A program made the translations under genes and the position numbers. Of a stretch of 32,113 nt of DNA, positions 25,164 through 32,113 are shown piece by piece (position 1 is the stretch's first letter; each line of letters begins with the position of its first letter). Origin of the DNA: DAIDKA01 sp035485475 (lineage in GTDB: Bacteria; Pseudomonadota; Gammaproteobacteria; Steroidobacterales; Steroidobacteraceae). Below the pieces are notes generated by a model. That model did no database searches and had not been told where the DNA came from. It saw nothing but the letters and a program-made list of their open reading frames with translations. The stretch is from assembly GCA_035485475.1 (NCBI GenBank), contig DATHOA010000178.1, positions 1 through 32,113 of the forward strand, given 5' to 3'.

Positions 25164-25592
25164 ATGGAAGGTAAGGACCTGCGCAAGGCCGGTCTGAAGG
25201 TAACGCTGCCCCGGCTGAAAATCCTGGAAATCCTGGAAAGCAGCCAGACGCGGCACCTGTCGGCGGAGGATATCTACCGCTCATTGCTCGAGTCCAACGA
25301 GGACATCGGCCTGGCGACCGTTTACCGGGTGCTCACGCAGTTCGAGGCCGCGGGCCTGGTGACCCGGCACCACTTCGAAGACGGAATGGCGGTCTTTGAA
25401 ATCAACCATGGCACTCACCATGACCACATTGTGTGTCTGGACTGCGGCCGGGTCGAAGAGTTCATGGATTCGGGCATCGAAGAGCGCCAGGGGTCGGTGG
25501 CCAAGAAGCTCGGATTCGAGATCCGCGATCATTCCCTGATCATTTACGGCCACTGCGTCCGCCAGACTTGTGCCCATCGGCCGAAGACTTGA
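25164..25592 (+). CDS. fur: Ferric uptake regulator
   Basis: 142 residues. The ATG at 25164 follows AGGAG at eight bases. The winged helix spans about residues 10-80 (AGLKVTLPRLKILEILE, DIGLATVYRVLTQFEAAGLV). The metal and dimer part has HHDHIVCLDCGRVEEF with the zinc-type Cys pair, and a C-terminal CVRQTC pair. It represses iron uptake genes when Fe(II) is bound. The 85-bp gap to bamE holds an AT-rich block (about 25103-25123, GATAATAAATGAATGATAC) that could include both promoters or a weak Fur box. The last 53 bases overlap the end of recN on the opposite strand. Confidence 0.96.
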   Translation: MEGKDLRKAGLKVTLPRLKILEILESSQTRHLSAEDIYRSLLESNEDIGLATVYRVLTQFEAAGLVTRHHFEDGMAVFEINHGTHHDHIVCLDCGRVEEFMDSGIEERQGSVAKKLGFEIRDHSLIIYGHCVRQTCAHRPKT

Positions 25593-27261
25593 GTTCGACC
25601 TGCCGCAGCATCTCCTGGGCGTGTTCGCGGGCCTTGGAGGTGATATCGACGCCCCCCAGCATCCGTGCCAGCTCCTCGACCCGCTCCGCGGCGTTCAGAT
25701 TGGTCAGTGAGGTACGCGTGGTCTTGCCGTCCGTGAGCTTGTTGACCCGCAGGTGATGGTGCCCCTGGGAGGCGACCTGGGGCAGATGCGTCACGCACAG
25801 CACCTGGGCGCGCCCGGCCAGCGTGCGCAGCTCACGGCCGACGATCTCGGCGATCGCGCCGCCAATCCCCGAATCGACTTCATCGAACACCATGCAGCGC
25901 GACTCGCGCCCCGCGCAGGCGACCTGCACCGCCAGGGACAGGCGGGCGAGTTCACCGCCCGAGGCCACCTTGGACAAGGCGCGCAGCGGTTGTCCGGGGT
26001 TGGCCGTGACGCGAAACTCGATCTGGTCGACACCATGGGGCTGCGGCTCGGTGGACTCCAGCGGCGTCACGTCGATCTGGAACCGGCCCCCGGTCATGCC
26101 CAGCAGCTGCATATGGTTGGTGACGGTCTTGGCCAGGGCGCGTGCGGCGGTGGCGCGCCGCGCCGACAGCAGCCGGGCTTGCTCGCGATAACGCTCCAGG
26201 GCCACGCCGAGATCGGCGCGCACCGTGGCCAGATCGCTTTCCGCCGATTCCAGCTGCGCCAGCTCCGTGGCCAGCTCCGCGGCGCGCTCGTGTAATTGTT
26301 CCGGCGCGATACGGTTCTTGCGCGCCAGCTCCTCGATGGCAGCCAGGCGTCTTTGCACCTCATCCTGGCGCGCGCCATCAAAATCCTGTGAGTCCAGGTA
26401 GCGCTGCAGCTCCCGGGCGGCTTCATGAATCTGGATGGCGGCACTGTCCACCAGCGGCAGCACGGCGGCGATGCCCGGATCAAGGCCCGCCACGCTCTTC
26501 AGCTGCTGCAGCGCACGCGCCACAGCCGCGTGCGCGCTGCCGGCATCCTCCTCATACAGGTTCCCCAGGGCGCCCTGTACGGATTCGGTGATCCGGCCCC
26601 GGTTGGCCATGCGCGTGGCCTCCTCGGTGAGGTGCGTGAACTCACCGGCCGTGAGCCCCAGGGCGGTGAGTTCCTGCGCCTGATAGCGCAGCAGCGACAG
26701 TCGGGCATCGCGGTCACGGGCCTTCGTTTCCAGCTCCAGGGCCGCGTTCAGCAGTTTCAGCCATACCCGCTGCGCGATGCCGACCTCACCGACGATGGCT
26801 TCGTGGCGGCCGTAGGTATCGAGCAGGTCGCGCTGTCCGGTGCTGCGCGTGAGGGTCTGGAATTCATGTTGGCCGTGGATGTCCAGCAGGATATTGCCGG
26901 CCTCGCGCAGCTGCTGGACCGTCACCGACTGACCGTTCAAATAAGCGCGCGAGCGACCATCGGCGGCCACCACGCGCCGCACGGACAGCTCCTGTTCGAC
27001 GGTGATGGACTGATCCTCGAGCCAGCTCTTCAGTTCACGCGGGGCCTGGGCCAGCTCGAAGGTCGCGGTGACTTCCGCGCGCTGCGCGCCATGGCGGACC
27101 ACTTCGGCCCCGGCGCGGCCACCGGCGATGAGCTGCAGGGCATCCACCAGGATGGATTTGCCGGCGCCGGTCTCGCCCGTGAGGACCGTCAGTCCGGCAC
27201 CCACGTCCAGTTCCAGCGCATCGATGATGGCGAAGTCCAGGATGTGCAGGTAGGTAAGCAT
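25540..27261 (-). CDS. recN: DNA repair ATPase RecN
   Basis: 573 residues (E. coli 553). An SMC-like ATPase: Walker A GETGAGKS at residues 29-36, a long coiled coil in the middle, the signature SGGELARLSLAVQ, and Walker B CMVFDEVDSGIGG. It acts in double-strand break repair, holding DNA ends for RecA. The C-terminal tail after AREHAQEML is about 20 residues of Lys/Ser/Gly, encoded in the stretch that also encodes the end of fur. It follows nadK by six bases, so nadK-recN is an operon. No LexA box was recognised upstream of nadK or recN. Confidence 0.95.
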   Translation of the reverse strand: MLTYLHILDFAIIDALELDVGAGLTVLTGETGAGKSILVDALQLIAGGRAGAEVVRHGAQRAEVTATFELAQAPRELKSWLEDQSITVEQELSVRRVVAADGRSRAYLNGQSVTVQQLREAGNILLDIHGQHEFQTLTRSTGQRDLLDTYGRHEAIVGEVGIAQRVWLKLLNAALELETKARDRDARLSLLRYQAQELTALGLTAGEFTHLTEEATRMANRGRITESVQGALGNLYEEDAGSAHAAVARALQQLKSVAGLDPGIAAVLPLVDSAAIQIHEAARELQRYLDSQDFDGARQDEVQRRLAAIEELARKNRIAPEQLHERAAELATELAQLESAESDLATVRADLGVALERYREQARLLSARRATAARALAKTVTNHMQLLGMTGGRFQIDVTPLESTEPQPHGVDQIEFRVTANPGQPLRALSKVASGGELARLSLAVQVACAGRESRCMVFDEVDSGIGGAIAEIVGRELRTLAGRAQVLCVTHLPQVASQGHHHLRVNKLTDGKTTRTSLTNLNAAERVEELARMLGGVDITSKAREHAQEMLRQVELKSSADGHKSGGRSGRK

Positions 27262-27267
27262 GGCGAG

Positions 27268-28161
27268 CTAGCGGGAGCGGTCGGCGTCGCCACGACCCCA
27301 GTGCAGCTTGGAGCGCAACAGGCGGAAGTAGTCGTAGCCGGGCGGGTGCAGCAAAGTGACCTCGTCCTGCGATTGGCGGATCTGCACCCGGTCGCAGGGC
27401 TGTGCGTCGCCGAGCACGAAGCCGTCGCAGACCACCTGGGCGCGGCTCTCCGGGCGCTCGAGCAGGCGGATTTCAATCGCGGCGCGCGCCGAGACGACGA
27501 TGGGCCGGTCCGAGAGGGTGTGCGGGCAGATCGGCGCGATGACCAGCACCTGCAGGTGCGGATCGACGATTGGACCGCCACAGGACAGTGCATAGGCCGT
27601 CGAGCCGGTGGCGCTGGCGATGACGATGCCATCCCCGGCGTGGGTGTTGACGTAGCGGCCGTCGATCCAGGTCTCGAAGTCCATCATGCTGCCCGTGGCC
27701 AGCTTCTGGACGACGACGTCGTTGAGTGCGAGGCCGGTGGTCGCCGCGGCCGTGCCGGTCCCCACCGTGGCGCTCAGCAGCGGGCGTCGATCGACCACGC
27801 AGCCACCATCCAGCGCCGCGTCCACACAGGCCAGGACATCCTGTGGCATCACATCGGTCAGGAAGCCCAGGCGGCCGCGATTGATACCCAGCAACGGCAC
27901 ACGCCGGGAGGTAGCCAGCCGCGCCGCGAAGAGCAGGGTGCCATCCCCGCCGATGGCGACGATCAGCTCGGCACGGGCGGCAAGCTCGGTCTCGGAGACG
28001 ATGGTCACGGCGGCGGCGCCGGCGAGGTCCCCGGGGCTCTCATACGCCAGAATACTGACGCCACGGTCGATGAGGTGCGGCAGCAGCACGGCCACCGTCT
28101 CCGCGACCCGGGAGTCGGTAAACCGGCCGATCAGCGCGCACACGCGTATGGAAGCTGTCAT
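27268..28161 (-). CDS. nadK: NAD kinase
   Basis: 297 residues from the ATG at 28161, which has AAAGG five bases upstream; a further ATG at 28197 would add 12 residues of no homology. It phosphorylates NAD to NADP using ATP. The catalytic GGDGT motif is at residues 71-75, followed by GINRGRLGFLTD, LNDVVV and the glycine loop TGSTAYALSCGGP. It is the first gene of the nadK-recN pair and is divergent from hrcA, as in many gammaproteobacteria. Confidence 0.95.
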   Translation of the reverse strand: MTASIRVCALIGRFTDSRVAETVAVLLPHLIDRGVSILAYESPGDLAGAAAVTIVSETELAARAELIVAIGGDGTLLFAARLATSRRVPLLGINRGRLGFLTDVMPQDVLACVDAALDGGCVVDRRPLLSATVGTGTAAATTGLALNDVVVQKLATGSMMDFETWIDGRYVNTHAGDGIVIASATGSTAYALSCGGPIVDPHLQVLVIAPICPHTLSDRPIVVSARAAIEIRLLERPESRAQVVCDGFVLGDAQPCDRVQIRQSQDEVTLLHPPGYDYFRLLRSKLHWGRGDADRSR

Positions 28162-28283
28162 TGTCGCCTTTGTAGCATGGGCCCGGGCATGGCCCAAGGG
28201 TGTAATCCGAAGACTATTGTCGAATAAGGTGGTAAAGGCGTTGCTTGACGGCCCGCATGACGGTCGCTAGCTTCGCTTCCGGT

Positions 28284-29363
28284 ATGTCTCCAGATGTGCG
28301 CGAAGATCCTCTCAATGACCGGGCCCAACGCCTGTTGCGGATATTGGTTGAAAGCTATATCCGGGACGGTCAGCCAGTGGGCTCGCGCAGTCTGTCGCGC
28401 GACAGCGGCCTGAATCTCAGCTCCGCGACGGTCCGCAATGTCATGGCTGATCTCGAGCAATTGGGCTTTGTGGCCTCGCCACACACTTCGGCCGGCCGCG
28501 TGCCCACCGACAAGGGCTATCGGTTTTTCGTGGACACACTGCTGCGCATGCAGCCGATGGATCCTGACTCGGTGAGCGAGTTTCGCCGTCAGCTGGATGG
28601 CGGACACGACTCCAAGGCACTGGTCGCGACCGCCTCGCAGTTGCTGTCGAGCATCACCCAGCTGGCGGGGGTCGTGACGCTGCCGAGCGCCCAGCAGTCC
28701 TCGATCACTCATATTGAATTCGTACCGCTGTCCGAGAACCGCGTGCTGGCGGTGCTGGTGCTCAACAACAGCGAAGTGCAGAACCGCATCATCCAGCTGG
28801 AGCGCAGTTTCCAGCTCGAGGAGCTGCGCCGGGCCGCAAACTTCCTCAATACGCATTTTGTCGGCCGTTCGCCCAGCGAGGTGCGCGCGGAGATCCTGCG
28901 GCAGATGCGCGAGACCCGCGAACGGATGAACCAGATCATGCTCGATGCCATCACCATGGCGCAGCAGCTGTTCAATGTCGACGATCCGGCGCAGGAGCGG
29001 ATGGACTATGTCATCGCCGGGGAAACCAACCTGATGGGGGTTGGCGAGCTGTCCAACGTCGAGAAGCTCAAACGGCTGTTCGAGGCCTTCAACGAGCGCC
29101 GGGATTTTCTGCACCTGCTCGATCACAGCCTCAGGGCCCAGGGCGTGCAGATTTTCATCGGCCATGAATCCGGGTACCAGGTTCTGGACGATTACAGCCT
29201 GGTGACGGCCCCGTACTCCCTGGGGGACCAGGTGGTGGGGGTGCTCGGGGTCATCGGACCCATGCGCATGGCCTATGAGCGGGTCATCCCCATCGTCGAT
29301 GTCACGGCGAAATTGCTCGGCGCCGCCTTGAATTCGAAGCGCTCGCCCTCAGGAATCGGATAA
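28284..29363 (+). CDS. hrcA: Heat-inducible transcription repressor HrcA
   Basis: 359 residues. The start at 28284 (MSPDVREDPLNDRAQRLLRILVE) fits the family best; an ATG at 28257 and a TTG at 28245 are in frame, and no ribosome site decides. The N-terminal winged helix includes GQPVGSRSLSR, LSSATVRNVMADLEQLGF and SPHTSAGRVPTDKGYRFFVD, the hallmark HrcA region. The GAF-like C-terminal half follows (VLGVIGPMRMAYERVIPIVD). HrcA normally binds CIRCE sites (TTAGCACTC-N9-GAGTGCTAA) and needs GroE to fold. No CIRCE site was found in front of hrcA, grpE or dnaK here, so its targets probably lie at groESL or elsewhere. Confidence 0.95.
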   Translation: MSPDVREDPLNDRAQRLLRILVESYIRDGQPVGSRSLSRDSGLNLSSATVRNVMADLEQLGFVASPHTSAGRVPTDKGYRFFVDTLLRMQPMDPDSVSEFRRQLDGGHDSKALVATASQLLSSITQLAGVVTLPSAQQSSITHIEFVPLSENRVLAVLVLNNSEVQNRIIQLERSFQLEELRRAANFLNTHFVGRSPSEVRAEILRQMRETRERMNQIMLDAITMAQQLFNVDDPAQERMDYVIAGETNLMGVGELSNVEKLKRLFEAFNERRDFLHLLDHSLRAQGVQIFIGHESGYQVLDDYSLVTAPYSLGDQVVGVLGVIGPMRMAYERVIPIVDVTAKLLGAALNSKRSPSGIG

Positions 29364-29431
29364 TCTGCGACCCCTGACTCGCAGGCGCCACCTTGGTCTG
29401 TGCGCGCAAGCATTTGTATTTGGAGGATTTG

Positions 29432-29968
29432 ATGACTGGGGCAGAGGATTCCGCGCCGGATGCGGCGCAGCCGACGAATGGCGAATCCCAGGATCTGGAC
29501 GCCGCGCAGCTGGCTCAAGCTCTGGCTGAAGCCCAGCAGCAGGCCGCAAGCCACAAGGATCAGTTCCTGCGGACGGCGGCCGAGATGGACAATATGCGCA
29601 AGCGCGCCCAGCGCGATGTCGAGAACGCGAGCCGCTACGGACTGGAGAAATTCGCGGTCGAGCTGTTGCCCGTGCTGGACAGCCTGCAAGGCGCCGTCAG
29701 CAATGCGGCGCGCGCCGATGTGAAGAGCCTGGTCGCTGGCCAGGAGGCGACCCTGAAGCTGCTGGTGAAGGCCTTCGAGAAGTTGAACATCCGTGCGATC
29801 AACCCGACCGGTGAGCCCTTCGACCCGGCCCGGCACGAGGCGGTGATGGCCCAGGAGTCGCCCACGGCGGAACCGAACTCGGTGCTGCAGGTGGTGCAAC
29901 CGGGCTTCGAGATCGCCGGCCGCTTGCTGCGGCCCGCACGGGTCATCGTGGCGCGGGGACCGACCTGA
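29432..29968 (+). CDS. grpE: Nucleotide exchange factor GrpE
   Basis: 178 residues from the ATG at 29432, which has GGAGG six bases upstream. An acidic, disordered N-terminus of about 30 residues is followed by the long dimer helix (AQLAQALAEAQQQAASHKDQ... to RKRAQRDVENASRYG) and the C-terminal beta domain ending GFEIAGRLLRPARVIVARGP. It drives ADP release from DnaK. It follows hrcA by 68 bp and precedes dnaK. Confidence 0.96.
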   Translation: MTGAEDSAPDAAQPTNGESQDLDAAQLAQALAEAQQQAASHKDQFLRTAAEMDNMRKRAQRDVENASRYGLEKFAVELLPVLDSLQGAVSNAARADVKSLVAGQEATLKLLVKAFEKLNIRAINPTGEPFDPARHEAVMAQESPTAEPNSVLQVVQPGFEIAGRLLRPARVIVARGPT

Positions 29969-29973
29969 GTGGA

Positions 29974-30002
29974 CTTGAAACGTCGCGCTTTGCACCCAGA
30001 AA
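29974..30002 (+). promoter_or_regulatory. sigma32-like heat-shock promoter for dnaK
   Basis: CTTGAAA (29974-29980), 14 bases, then CCCAGAAA (29995-30002). The -35 is a perfect sigma32 match and the -10 resembles CCCCATNT. It lies 47 bases upstream of the dnaK start, in the grpE-dnaK gap. Confidence 0.5.
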
Positions 30003-30048
30003 GTGCACTGCGGGACGGACTTAAAAGAGAATTCTGCGGAGTAAGTAC

Positions 30049-32013
30049 ATGGCAAAGATCATTGGCATCGACCTGGGCACGACCAACTCGTGTGTGGCCA
30101 TCATGGAAGGTGGCAAACCCCGTGTTATCGAAAATGCGGAAGGTGATCGCACGACACCATCGGTCGTAGCCTTCACGAAGGATGGCGAGGTCATCGTCGG
30201 TCAGCCGGCCAAGCGCCAGGCCGTCACGAATCCGCACAACACCCTGTTCGCGGTCAAGCGCCTCATCGGTCGCAAGTTTGCCGACGAAGTCGTGCAGCGC
30301 GACGTGAAGATGGTCCCGTACAAGATCAGCCGCGCCGACAATGGCGATGCGTGGGTCGAAGTGCAGGGCAAGAACATGGCGCCGCCGGAGATTTCCGCGC
30401 GCGTGCTCATGAAGATGAAGAAGACCGCGGAGGATTATCTGGGCGAGCCGGTCACCGAGGCCGTCATCACCGTCCCCGCCTACTTCAACGACAGCCAGCG
30501 CCAGGCCACCAAGGATGCGGGCCGCATCGCCGGTCTGGACGTGAAACGCATCATCAATGAGCCCACGGCGGCGGCACTGGCCTATGGCCTGGACAAGGCC
30601 GGTGGTGACCGCAAGATCGCCGTGTACGACCTGGGTGGCGGCACCTTCGATGTGTCGATCATCGAAATCGCGGCAGTCGACGGCGAGCGGCAGTTCGAGG
30701 TGCTCTCGACCAATGGCGACACCTTCCTGGGTGGTGAGGACTTCGACCTGCGGGTCATCAATTACCTCAGCGAGGAGTTCCTGAAGGAGTCCGGCGTCGA
30801 CGTGCGCAAGGATCCGCTGGCCATGCAGCGCCTGAAGGAGGCCGCCGAGAAGGCCAAGATCGAACTGTCCTCGACGCAGCAAAGCGATGTGAACCTGCCG
30901 TATATCACCGCCGATGCCTCCGGCCCGAAGCACCTGAGCATCAAGCTCACGCGCGCCAAACTGGAATCGCTGGTCGAGGATCTGATCAAGAAGACGGTCG
31001 ACCCGTGCCGCATGGCACTGAAGGATGCGGGCCTGGCGGCGAGCGACGTGGCCGAGGTCATCCTGGTCGGTGGCCAGACGCGCATGCCGCTGGTGCAGAA
31101 GTACGTCAAGGACTTCTTCGGCAAGGAGCCGCGCAAGGACGTGAACCCGGATGAGGCGGTCGCGGTGGGCGCTGCCATCCAAGGTGGTGTGCTGTCCGGT
31201 GAGGTCAAGGACGTGCTGCTGCTGGATGTCACCCCGCTGTCGCTGGGGATCGAGACCCTGGGCGGCGTGATGACCAAGCTGATCGAGAAGAACACGACCA
31301 TCCCGACCCGTGCCGCGCAGACGTTCTCGACGGCCGATGACAGCCAGACGGCCGTGACCATTCACGTGCTGCAGGGCGAGCGCGACCGGGCCGCTGACAA
31401 CAAGTCGCTGGGCAAGTTCGACCTCACCGACATTCCGTCGGCGCCGCGCGGCATGCCGCAGATCGAAGTGTCGTTCGACATCGATGCCAACGGCATCCTG
31501 AATGTGTCGGCCAAGGACAAGGCGACGGGCAAGGAGCAGAAGATCGTCATCAAGGCCTCGAGCGGCCTGAACGAGGATGAGATCAAGCGCATGGTGAACG
31601 ATGCCGAGGCGCATGCCGAGGAAGACCGCCGCTTCCGTGAGCTGGTGGATACCCGCAACAAGGCCGACGCCATGATCCACAATGTCGAAAAATCGCTCAA
31701 GGATCTGGGCGACAAGGTCGAGGCTGGCGAACGCGCCGCGGCTGAATCGGCGCTGTCGGACCTGCGCACCGCGCTGAAGGGCGAGGACAAGGATGTGATT
31801 GCGCGCAAGACCGAAGCGCTCGCGCAGGCCTCGGCGACAATTGCCCAGCGCGCCTATGCCCAGACCGGGGGCGGTGCGGAGGGCGGTGGCCAGACCGGCG
31901 GCGCGGCCGGTGCCGGAGCGGCGGGCGGCAGCGCCGGAGCCACGGGTCCGAAGGACGATGTGGTCGACGCCGAGTTCGAGGAAGTCAAAGACAAGGATCG
32001 CCGCGCCTCGTAA
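30049..32013 (+). CDS. dnaK: Hsp70 chaperone DnaK
   Basis: 654 residues, complete. The ATPase domain starts IGIDLGTTNSCVA and carries DLGGGTFDVSI and VGGQTRMPLVQ. The substrate domain contains DVTPLSLGIETLGG, and the lid has the usual helices. The tail is Gly/Ala-rich (GGGAEGGGQTGG) and ends with the DDVVDAEFEEV motif, which is typical of bacterial DnaK. It folds and refolds proteins with GrpE and DnaJ; dnaJ is probably next, outside the window. It has its own likely sigma32 promoter. Confidence 0.98.
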   Translation: MAKIIGIDLGTTNSCVAIMEGGKPRVIENAEGDRTTPSVVAFTKDGEVIVGQPAKRQAVTNPHNTLFAVKRLIGRKFADEVVQRDVKMVPYKISRADNGDAWVEVQGKNMAPPEISARVLMKMKKTAEDYLGEPVTEAVITVPAYFNDSQRQATKDAGRIAGLDVKRIINEPTAAALAYGLDKAGGDRKIAVYDLGGGTFDVSIIEIAAVDGERQFEVLSTNGDTFLGGEDFDLRVINYLSEEFLKESGVDVRKDPLAMQRLKEAAEKAKIELSSTQQSDVNLPYITADASGPKHLSIKLTRAKLESLVEDLIKKTVDPCRMALKDAGLAASDVAEVILVGGQTRMPLVQKYVKDFFGKEPRKDVNPDEAVAVGAAIQGGVLSGEVKDVLLLDVTPLSLGIETLGGVMTKLIEKNTTIPTRAAQTFSTADDSQTAVTIHVLQGERDRAADNKSLGKFDLTDIPSAPRGMPQIEVSFDIDANGILNVSAKDKATGKEQKIVIKASSGLNEDEIKRMVNDAEAHAEEDRRFRELVDTRNKADAMIHNVEKSLKDLGDKVEAGERAAAESALSDLRTALKGEDKDVIARKTEALAQASATIAQRAYAQTGGGAEGGGQTGGAAGAGAAGGSAGATGPKDDVVDAEFEEVKDKDRRAS

Positions 32014-32029
32014 GCGCGGTTCGAGCAAT

Positions 32030-32085
32030 GCCGCCGCGTTCGGGCTGCTACCGGTGACACCGGTGGGCCAGGGCACGGCGGCTTT
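32030..32085 (+). terminator. Possible hairpin after dnaK
   Basis: An outer stem GCCGCCG (32030-32036) / CGGCGGC (32076-32082) followed by TTT encloses an inner hairpin ACCGGT-GAC-ACCGGT (32050-32064). It starts 16 bases after the dnaK stop and may be an attenuator before dnaJ. The short T-run makes it uncertain. Confidence 0.4.
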
Positions 32086-32113
32086 GACGTGTTTAAGGGT
32101 TCGGCAGGGCGGG

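Noticed and set aside
26425..28227. A 600-codon open frame on + opposite recN and nadK
   Set aside because: Both genes beneath it are clear housekeeping genes; the antisense product has low-complexity composition.
28190..28283. A CIRCE element upstream of hrcA
   Set aside because: No pair of TTAGCACTC-like and GAGTGCTAA-like arms at the right spacing was found.
29635..32076. An 813-codon open frame on - opposite grpE and dnaK
   Set aside because: Long antisense frames opposite dnaK are a well-known artefact of its codon use.

Overview
This is a GC-rich bacterial chromosome segment with tightly packed genes, most likely from a gammaproteobacterium. The evidence is the block ssrA ... smpB-ratA-rnfH-bamE-fur-recN-nadK-hrcA-grpE-dnaK, which resembles the Escherichia coli grpE-nadK-recN-bamE-ratB-ratA-smpB-ssrA neighbourhood, together with a complete yjfIJKLMC-type operon. 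A polysaccharide-degrading relative of Steroidobacter/Nevskia-like lineages would fit, but that is inference and no rRNA is present.

Layout. (1) 1-957: 3' part of a SAM-dependent O-methyltransferase. (2) 1113-12093, all on +: a probable seven-gene glycan-use operon. It encodes a lipoprotein PQQ/haem c dehydrogenase, an ExuT-like hexuronate transporter, a full-length altronate dehydratase (UxaA), a GH28-like beta-helix protein with a Tat signal, a two-domain GH43 enzyme, a Tat-exported (alpha/alpha)6 glycosidase and a GH8 enzyme. Together they look like periplasmic breakdown of acidic plant hemicellulose or pectin, uptake of hexuronate, and its dehydration in the cytoplasm. (3) 12090-16421, all on -: yjfI-J-K-L-M-C, a PspA-family/ATP-grasp envelope operon, behind a strong-looking promoter with three copies of a 14-bp palindrome; the middle copy fills the -35/-10 spacer. 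(4) 16445-19060, on -: a TonB-dependent receptor bracketed by two nearly identical hairpins. (5) 19064-19417, on -: tmRNA (ssrA). (6) 19551-23458, on +: an MscS-type channel, a periplasmic trehalase and a DUF481 outer-membrane protein, an osmotic/envelope set sitting between ssrA and smpB. (7) 23455-32013: the conserved housekeeping block smpB(-), ratA-rnfH(+), bamE(-), fur(+), nadK-recN(-), hrcA-grpE-dnaK(+), with a sigma32-like promoter in front of dnaK.

The least understood and most promising part is the yjf operon. Its first gene product carries an N-terminal segment resembling a ribbon-helix-helix DNA-binding module fused to DUF2170, directly downstream of the palindromic operators, so it may be the operon's own repressor. 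The glycan operon also contains two enzymes (GH28-like and MGH1-like) whose specificity cannot be read from the sequence.

No tRNA, rRNA, CRISPR array, insertion sequence or prophage gene was seen. There is no gene-free stretch above about 300 bases.
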